64,000 nucleotides of DNA from JAXMCI01 sp046349435 (GTDB lineage: Bacteria > Pseudomonadota > Alphaproteobacteria > Dongiales > Dongiaceae): positions 49,674 through 113,673 of the forward strand of contig JAXMCI010000023.1 of assembly GCA_046349435.1 (NCBI GenBank). The letters run 5' to 3'. Made by a program: the position numbers and the translations under genes. Positions 59,254 to 64,000 of the stretch are shown here, piece after piece; the first letter of the stretch is position 1, and each line of letters starts with the position of its first letter. The notes under the pieces are model-generated. The model was not told the origin of the DNA and did no database searches. It worked only from the letters and a program-made list of their open reading frames with translations.

Positions 59254-59301
59254 GCATCGCCCCCCAGCCGCCGACGATGGCGACGGTAGCGCGGATCGCC
59301 C

Positions 59302-59349
59302 GGGCCGTCAGGGGCCATCCGGGCCGTCAGGCGCCATCCGGGAGGTCAG
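59302..59349. repeat. 19-bp tandem repeat, 2.5 copies
   Basis: GGGCCGTCAGGGGCCATCC and GGGCCGTCAGGCGCCATCC lie in tandem at 59302-59320 and 59321-59339, with a third partial GGGAGGTCAG to 59349. The array overlaps the stop codon of the secreted protein and lies upstream of the MFS gene. It may be a product of slippage that duplicated the gene end. Confidence 0.8.
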
Positions 59350-60395
59350 CAGCCCTTGATGATCTTCCCGGCCCCATGCTGCTCCTTTTGCAGGGGCGGC
59401 TCGCGGGGCACCTGGGGATCCTTTCGGATCCCCGTCTGAAGGTTGTTGAAGTTGACGGTCCTCACGACCTCGGGAAGCACGCTGCCCGTCGGGAAGGGAG
59501 GCGCCTTCAGCCCGAGCAGCAGCTTGCGCCAGGCCTCGGTATCCTCGTCGAACATCCAGTTCTTGTAGTCGGGTCCGCCGCGCGGTTGGTAGGTCGAGTC
59601 CTTGCTCTCGACCGCCGTCACGGTGCCGTCCGGCGCGACGGTCACGGCGAACCACCAATCGACCCGCACGTTCTTGGCGCTCAGGCGGTGCAGCAGCGGC
59701 TGGCGCCGGGCGAAGATCGCCTGCACGCGACGGCTCCACTCGGGCGACCATTGATCGGCCCAGCGCCGGTCGATGGCATCGGGGTCGTAGCCCCCCGCCG
59801 AGGCGGCCTGGCCCTGCGCCTTGGTCCACACGCAGTCATTGCCGCCGAGCGGCCGCCGGATCTGCCATCCCTGGGCGCGCAGAGTGCGGTCGTCGCAGGC
59901 CGCCTGGCGGCAGACCGGCACGGCGGGCGGATTGCCGGCGGCGACCCCGGGGTGGCCATAGAGGCAGGTGTAGGATTGCGGGTTCTTGCGGCAGGCATCG
60001 CTGTCGCCGCGCGCCGGCGCCGGCGGCCCGCCATCGCTGCCGAACTGCTCGGGCTGGCGGCCGGGGGCCTGCCGCGGCCCGTCATAGGCGATGCACGCGC
60101 CATAGTCCTGGGTGCAGCCGAAGCAGGGCGCCAGCTCCTGCATCGGCGACCGGCCGGCCATGTTGGCCTGCCGGAACTGCTCGCGCAGGCGCGCCTCCTC
60201 GGCCGGGCTCAGGAAGAGCAGCCGGCCGTTCGGGTATTGGCGCACGGCCGCCTCGATGCGCGACATGTCCATGGGATGCCCGGGCGTGCCGCAGGCCCGG
60301 CCCTGGCTGGCGAACTCGTCGGCGGAGGCCCGGCCGGCGATCAGGCAGCCGGCATGGGCCAGCGCGACGATCAGGAGAACGCGCCAACCCCGCAT
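59346..60395 (-). CDS. Secreted cysteine-containing protein with TonB-like C-terminal segment
   Basis: A 349-residue protein with a signal peptide (VLLIVALAHAGCLIAGRASA). The middle is Cys-containing (RACGTPGHPMDMSRIEAAVRQYPNG, FGCTQDYGACIAYDG, SYTCLYGHPG, VCRQAACDDRTL). The C-terminal ~110 residues resemble a TonB energy-transducer domain: WFAVTVAPDGTVTAVESKDSTY, KLLLGLKAPPFPTGS, EVVRTVNFNN. No family is recognised with certainty; a periplasmic partner role is a guess. It lies between the MFS gene and nosX on the same strand, 67 bases from nosX. Confidence 0.6.
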   Translation of the reverse strand: MRGWRVLLIVALAHAGCLIAGRASADEFASQGRACGTPGHPMDMSRIEAAVRQYPNGRLLFLSPAEEARLREQFRQANMAGRSPMQELAPCFGCTQDYGACIAYDGPRQAPGRQPEQFGSDGGPPAPARGDSDACRKNPQSYTCLYGHPGVAAGNPPAVPVCRQAACDDRTLRAQGWQIRRPLGGNDCVWTKAQGQAASAGGYDPDAIDRRWADQWSPEWSRRVQAIFARRQPLLHRLSAKNVRVDWWFAVTVAPDGTVTAVESKDSTYQPRGGPDYKNWMFDEDTEAWRKLLLGLKAPPFPTGSVLPEVVRTVNFNNLQTGIRKDPQVPREPPLQKEQHGAGKIIKGC

Positions 60396-60462
60396 CGTCG
60401 GCTCCGTCGCAGGAATGTCCCGCGGCGAGTATGAGGATCGGGCTGCCTGGCGACAACCGTCG

Positions 60463-61479
60463 CTACGCCGCCCCGAGCCGGAGGCGGCTTCCGTCGAGCG
60501 TGGCGACGTGCGCGGCGAGCCCGCGCGTCCGTGCGACCGCGTCGATCGCCGCCGGCGGCATCAGGCAGAAGGCCGTCGAGAGCGCGTCGGCCTCGGTCGC
60601 CGTCGGCGCCACCACCGAGACCGCGAGATAGCGGCTGCTGGTGGCACCGGTGGCGGGATCGAAGATGTGATTGAACCGGCCGGCCAGGTCGAGCGGCGTG
60701 CCGTAGCCGCCCGAGGTCGCGACGGCCCGGTCGGCCAGCCCGACGGTTTCCGCGATCGCGCCCGGCCGGCGCGGATCCTCGAGCCCGATCGCCCAGGGAC
60801 CGCCACCGGGCCGGTCGCCGATGGCGCGCGTCTCGCCCATGTCGACCAGCGCGTGGGCGACGCCCTCGCGCCGCAGCAGCTCGGTCACCCGGTCGGTAAC
60901 GTAACCCTGGCCGATGCCGTTGAGGGTGACGGCCATGCCCGGGCGGGCGAAGTCGATGACGTCGTCGCCGACGCGCAGCCCATCCTGCCCGACCCGCGCC
61001 AGGGCGGCGGCGAGCGCGGCGGCCGGCGGGCCGGCCGGATCGGCCGCCGGATCGGCGAAATGCGCGGCATAGAGGTCCCAGAGCGGCTGCACGGTGACGT
61101 CGAAGGCGCCGCCGGAGAGGCGATGGAAGGCGGCGCTCTCGGCCAGGATGCGCAGCAGGTCGAGCGGCGGCCCGTCGAGCCGGCCGGACCGGTTCAGCGC
61201 GACCAGGGCCGAATCGGGGCGGTAGAGGCTGAGCACGGCCTCGAGGCGCGCCACCTCGGCGAGCGCCAGCCCGATCAGGCGGCGCCCCTCGGCCGGGTCG
61301 GGGTGATGGATCTGCAGCTGGGCGTCGGCGCCGAGCGCGACGCCGCGCCAGACGGCGAGCCGCGGGGGCGCCGGGTCGGCGCGGCCCGGCCAGAGCGGCC
61401 GCAGCGCCACCCCGGCCGCGGCGGCGGAAAGGCCGATGAAGCGGCGGCGCGAGACGGCGCCGGCGTACGAGCCGGCCAT
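60463..61479 (-). CDS. nosX: ApbE-type FMN transferase NosX
   Basis: A 338-residue ApbE-family protein with a Tat-type leader (SRRRFIGLSAAAAGVAL). Motifs: GADAQLQIHHPDP, LEAVLSLYRPDSALVALNR, AFHRLSGGAFDVTVQPLWDLYA, FARPGMAVTLNGIGQGYVTDRVTELL and DMGETRAIG, and RFNHIFDPATGATSS (metal-binding His and acid). It covalently attaches FMN to Thr/Ser of a partner such as NosR. The ATG overlaps the nosL stop (TGATG). Last gene of the nos operon shown here. Confidence 0.85.
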   Translation of the reverse strand: MAGSYAGAVSRRRFIGLSAAAAGVALRPLWPGRADPAPPRLAVWRGVALGADAQLQIHHPDPAEGRRLIGLALAEVARLEAVLSLYRPDSALVALNRSGRLDGPPLDLLRILAESAAFHRLSGGAFDVTVQPLWDLYAAHFADPAADPAGPPAAALAAALARVGQDGLRVGDDVIDFARPGMAVTLNGIGQGYVTDRVTELLRREGVAHALVDMGETRAIGDRPGGGPWAIGLEDPRRPGAIAETVGLADRAVATSGGYGTPLDLAGRFNHIFDPATGATSSRYLAVSVVAPTATEADALSTAFCLMPPAAIDAVARTRGLAAHVATLDGSRLRLGAA

Positions 61480-62024
61480 CACGCGCCTCCTTGGGCGCGC
61501 GGCGCCGGCGCCCCCTCGGGCAGGATGTAGCCGCGCGGCATGCCGTCATAGCGCACCACCCGGCCGCCATTGGCGGCGGCGAAGGCGGCGGCCGCGGCTT
61601 CCGTGCCGAACGGCACCGCCTCGTCGGCCCCCATGCCGCTGCGCTTGCGGCTCTCGATGACGAACCAGGCGGCCTTCGCCTCGATCCAGCTGCCGGCCTC
61701 CGGCTGGTCCCAGTCCTTCGCCTTGCCCATGTCGTTGACGTAGAAGGCGACGACGTTCTTGGGCTCCTCCGGCAGCAGGGTGAAGGCGAAGCCGTCGCGC
61801 ACCGAGGAGAACCACACCGGGTCGGGCCGGTCGGCGAGGAAGATCTGGCTCTTCGGCCCGCCATGCTCGGAGAGCTGCATGCCGCAATAGTGCCCGATGG
61901 CGGCGTCGGAGACCTCGCGCGGCGCCGGCGCCGCCGCGGTCTTCGGCTTGCCGTCGCAGCCGGCCAGGAGGGCCGGCAGCAGCAGCGCGGCCAGCGCCGC
62001 GCGGCGGGAGAGCGGAACCGTCAT
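61479..62024 (-). CDS. nosL: NosL copper-binding lipoprotein
   Basis: A 181-residue protein with a lipoprotein signal (LLPALLAGCDG, Cys lipidation) and the NosL pattern: HYCGMQLSEHGGPKSQIFLADRPDPVWFSSVRDGFAF, FYVNDMGKAKDWD, AWFVIESRKRSGMGADEAVPF, GGRVVRYDGMP. It delivers copper(I) to nitrous oxide reductase; the CGM motif is the copper-binding site. ATGA overlap with nosY. Confidence 0.93.
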   Translation of the reverse strand: MTVPLSRRAALAALLLPALLAGCDGKPKTAAAPAPREVSDAAIGHYCGMQLSEHGGPKSQIFLADRPDPVWFSSVRDGFAFTLLPEEPKNVVAFYVNDMGKAKDWDQPEAGSWIEAKAAWFVIESRKRSGMGADEAVPFGTEAAAAAFAAANGGRVVRYDGMPRGYILPEGAPAPRAQGGA

Positions 62025-62851
62025 ACGGACCTCCGATGGAAGCAGGCGACGGCGAGCGCCAGCGGCAGGACCACCCAGCCGGCGAGCGCCGTGAGCAGCG
62101 CCGGCTGGCCCAGCCCGCTCTGGCCGCTGAGCCCGGCCATGCCGGCGAACTGGCTGACGTTGGAGAAGCCGGTCAGGTTGAGCAGCCGGTAGGCGTCGGC
62201 CGGGTTGAGCAGCAGCAGCGCGTCGAGCGCCGCCGGGCCGACCACCCGGCCCTGGTCGGCGACCAGCAGGCCGAGCAGCGCCATGTCGTAGAGCAGCACG
62301 AAGAGCAGCCACAGCCCGACCGCGACGCCGCCGGCCGCGGCGCGGTCGCGCACCACCGTGCTGACGAGATAGCCGAGCGCCACGAACACCGCGCCGAGCA
62401 GCACGCTGGAGCCGATCATCGCCAGCAGCGCCGCGACCGCGTCGGGATCGTCGGCCCCGCCCATGGCGGCCAGCGCCGCGCCGGCGGCGCCGTAGCCGAG
62501 CACGGTGGCGATCGCCAGGATGGCGAGGTGGCCGAGGAACTTGCCGATCACCACCTGCCAGCGCGCCACGGGATAGGCGAGCAGCAGCCCCATGGTGCCG
62601 CGCTCGATCTCGCCGACGATGGCGTCGAAGGAGAGCAGCAGGGCGATCAGCGGCAGCAGGAAGATGGTCAGGCTGGAGAGGCTGACCACGGTGACGGCGA
62701 GCGGGCTGACCTTGACCGCGCCGGTCGGCGCGCTACCGAGGAAGGAGAGGGTCAAAGCGAGCGCCGCCAGCAGCAGGGTGGTGGCGACGACCCAGCGGTT
62801 GCGCAGCCCGTCGCGCACCTCCTTGCCGGCGATGACCAGGAGCGTCCTCAT
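62021..62851 (-). CDS. nosY: NosY ABC transporter permease
   Basis: A 276-residue membrane protein with six helices (VVATTLLLAALALTLSFLG, VTVVSLSSLTIFLLPLIALLLSFDAIVGEIERGTMGLLLAYPV, LAILAIATVLGYGAAG, SSVLLGAVFVALGYLVS, LLFVLLYDMALLGLLVA) typical of NosY. With NosF it forms the ABC transporter that works with NosD in assembling the copper-sulfide centre of nitrous oxide reductase. ATGA overlap with nosF. Confidence 0.93.
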   Translation of the reverse strand: MRTLLVIAGKEVRDGLRNRWVVATTLLLAALALTLSFLGSAPTGAVKVSPLAVTVVSLSSLTIFLLPLIALLLSFDAIVGEIERGTMGLLLAYPVARWQVVIGKFLGHLAILAIATVLGYGAAGAALAAMGGADDPDAVAALLAMIGSSVLLGAVFVALGYLVSTVVRDRAAAGGVAVGLWLLFVLLYDMALLGLLVADQGRVVGPAALDALLLLNPADAYRLLNLTGFSNVSQFAGMAGLSGQSGLGQPALLTALAGWVVLPLALAVACFHRRSV

Positions 62852-63747
62852 TGGGCGGCCTTGCGCTCGAGGAAGTCGGCATAGATCTCGTCGAGCGAGG
62901 GCGGCAGCACCTCGAGCGCCTCGGGCGCGGGGCCGTCGGCCAGCGTGCGCACGACCCCGACGCTCTCGGCGGCCGGGCTGGCAAGCTCGAACCGCCCGCC
63001 GCCGAGCGCCCGCCAGGCGCCGCCCGGGGGCGCGCCGCCGCCCGGCAGCAGGACGCGGACCCGCACCGGGCGGTCGGCCAGGCGGCGCAGCGCATGGATG
63101 GTGCCGTCGGCGACCTTGCGGCCGCGGCTCATGATGACGACGCGGTCGACCTGGCCCTCGAGCTCGGCCAGCGCGTGCGAGGAGAGCAGCACGGTGGCGC
63201 CGGCGTCCCTGAGCTCGCGGACGATCTCGTAGAAATGCTGGCGCAGCGCCGGGTCGAGCCCGGTGGTCGGCTCGTCGAGCAGCAGCAGCCGCGGCCGGCC
63301 GAGCAGCGCCTGGGCGAGGCCGAGCCGCTGGCGCATGCCCTTCGAGTAGGTGCCGACCCGCCGCCGCGCCGCGGCGCCGAGGCCGACGCGCTTGAGCAGG
63401 GCGGCGTTGCCGGCGAGCGGCTGGCGCTTCAGCCTGGCATAGAAGGCGAGCGTCTCGATCGCGGTCATCGCCGGGTGCAGCGCCAGGTTCTCGGGCAGGT
63501 AGCCGATCTCGCGCCGGGCCCGCGCGCCGAGGCCGGCCGCCGGATCCTCGCCGAGCACGGCGACCCTGCCCTCGGTCGGCCGGATCAGCCCCAGCATCAG
63601 CTTGATCAGCGTGCTCTTGCCGGCGCCGTTGTGCCCGACCAGCGCGATGCAGGCGCCGGCGGCGAGCTCGAGATCGACGCCGCCGACCGCGATCTCGCGC
63701 CCGTAGCGCTTGACGACGCCCTCGAGGCGGACGGTGGCGCCGCTCAT
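62848..63747 (-). CDS. nosF: NosF ABC transporter ATP-binding protein
   Basis: A 299-residue ABC ATPase: Walker A GHNGAGKSTL (about residue 38), Q-loop EIGYLPENLALHPAMTAIE, signature YSKGMRQRLGLAQALLG, Walker B LLLLDEPTTGLDPALRQHFY and switch His in LLSSHALAELEG. It powers NosY. The C-terminal VRTLADGPAPEALEVLPPSLDEIYADFLERK completes the family pattern. ATGA overlap with nosD. Confidence 0.95.
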   Translation of the reverse strand: MSGATVRLEGVVKRYGREIAVGGVDLELAAGACIALVGHNGAGKSTLIKLMLGLIRPTEGRVAVLGEDPAAGLGARARREIGYLPENLALHPAMTAIETLAFYARLKRQPLAGNAALLKRVGLGAAARRRVGTYSKGMRQRLGLAQALLGRPRLLLLDEPTTGLDPALRQHFYEIVRELRDAGATVLLSSHALAELEGQVDRVVIMSRGRKVADGTIHALRRLADRPVRVRVLLPGGGAPPGGAWRALGGGRFELASPAAESVGVVRTLADGPAPEALEVLPPSLDEIYADFLERKAAQ

Positions 63748-64000
63748 CCCCTCGGCTCCAGGCGGCGGGCGGCCGGCACGTCCGGAGGCGTCATCAGCGG
63801 CGCGCTGTCGACGACGCCGCCGGGATGCAGCGCCGGGAACTGCGACTGCGCCCAGCGCACCACCTGCACCGCCGGGCTGTTGAGCAGCAGCTTGGCCTGC
63901 GGCGCCCGCCAGACGACCTGGTCGATCACGTCGTTCGGCCGGTAGGCGGTATCGGCGATGCCGTCGCCGTCGAGGTCGAAGGCCGGGTTGTCGCTCCAGT
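63744..64000 (-). CDS. nosD: NosD periplasmic protein, C-terminal end (5' part outside window)
   Basis: The reverse strand reads in from the window edge WSDNPAFDLDGDGIADTAYRPNDVIDQVVWRAP to SAPLMTPPDV, the C-terminal end of NosD, a parallel beta-helix protein that assembles the copper centres of nitrous oxide reductase in the periplasm. The DLDGDGIADTAYRP segment is typical. Its stop overlaps the nosF start. The remaining two-thirds, and nosZ/nosR, must lie beyond 64000. Confidence 0.9.
   Translation of the reverse strand, partial: WSDNPAFDLDGDGIADTAYRPNDVIDQVVWRAPQAKLLLNSPAVQVVRWAQSQFPALHPGGVVDSAPLMTPPDVPAARRLEPRG

Noticed and set aside
1..64000. CRISPR arrays, IS elements, prophage genes or a toxin-antitoxin pair
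   Set aside because: No regularly spaced repeats, transposase motifs, integrases or phage structural genes were seen; the tandem repeats found are short and unspaced.

Overview
The window is very GC-rich, with codon third positions nearly always G or C, densely packed, and rich in ATGA-type stop/start overlaps. Gene content points to an alphaproteobacterium, most plausibly a Rhodospirillales-type organism: a hemC-hemD-mitofilin-like-hemY run facing tsaD-gpsA, a nosDFYLX nitrous-oxide-reduction accessory operon, an ELM1-family protein, a ceramide-type desaturase and extensive envelope-polysaccharide genes. The exact genus cannot be read from the sequence.

Layout. 1-6.9 kb: the end of an ATP-grasp protein, then lipid/acyl metabolism genes (two MDR dehydrogenases, a secreted alpha/beta hydrolase, an acyl-CoA synthetase coupled to a glyoxalase-fold protein, a PaaI-type thioesterase). 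6.9-13.3 kb: an ATP-grasp-like protein, then a self-contained uptake/catabolic unit: XRE-cupin regulator, ribose-type ABC transporter (binding protein, single-domain ATPase, permease), phosphotriesterase-family hydrolase and a glutamine-amidotransferase-like protein. A palindrome sits in front of the regulator, phased direct repeats in front of the transporter, and a 12-bp perfect hairpin between the binding-protein and ATPase genes. 13.4-18.9 kb: proC, a small secreted Pro/Ser/Leu repeat protein, and a decayed tract with three gene relics (SNF2-type helicase, AMP-dependent ligase, FAD-linked oxidase) among two SDR genes. 19-26 kb: envelope and lipid modification genes (sphingolipid-type desaturase, ELM1 family, LTA-synthase-like phosphotransferase, Asp/Asn hydroxylase-like, sulfotransferase, methyltransferase).

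26.4-28.6 kb: a two-component system of the heavy-metal type. 28.5-37.2 kb: a polysaccharide island: an unknown relic, three glycosyltransferases (two of them tandem paralogues), two sugar-nucleotide epimerases and a fused oxidoreductase/acyltransferase, ending at tRNA-Thr(CGT). 37.4-44.2 kb: haem-precursor synthesis (hemC, hemD) with hemY- and mitofilin-like partners, tsaD and gpsA. 44.3-57.9 kb: more surface-glycan genes (WecA/MraY-type transferase, GT-C-like membrane protein with a frameshift, epimerase, WbpM/CapD-type dehydratase, MBOAT plus AlgJ/AlgX-like O-acetylation pair, two-domain glycosyltransferase, DUF2142 protein) interrupted by purH. 58-64 kb: an Atg22/UMF1-type MFS transporter, a secreted protein with a TonB-like tail, and nosX-nosL-nosY-nosF-nosD on the minus strand, running off the window.

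The genes together suggest a free-living, respiratorily flexible bacterium able to reduce N2O that invests heavily in an acylated, possibly acetylated or sulfated cell-surface glycan. Several apparent frameshifts (AMP ligase, 29.1 kb relic, HemY tail, HemD/mitofilin boundary, 45.66 kb membrane protein) may be real decay or indel errors in the sequence. No phage, IS element, CRISPR array or rRNA was seen.
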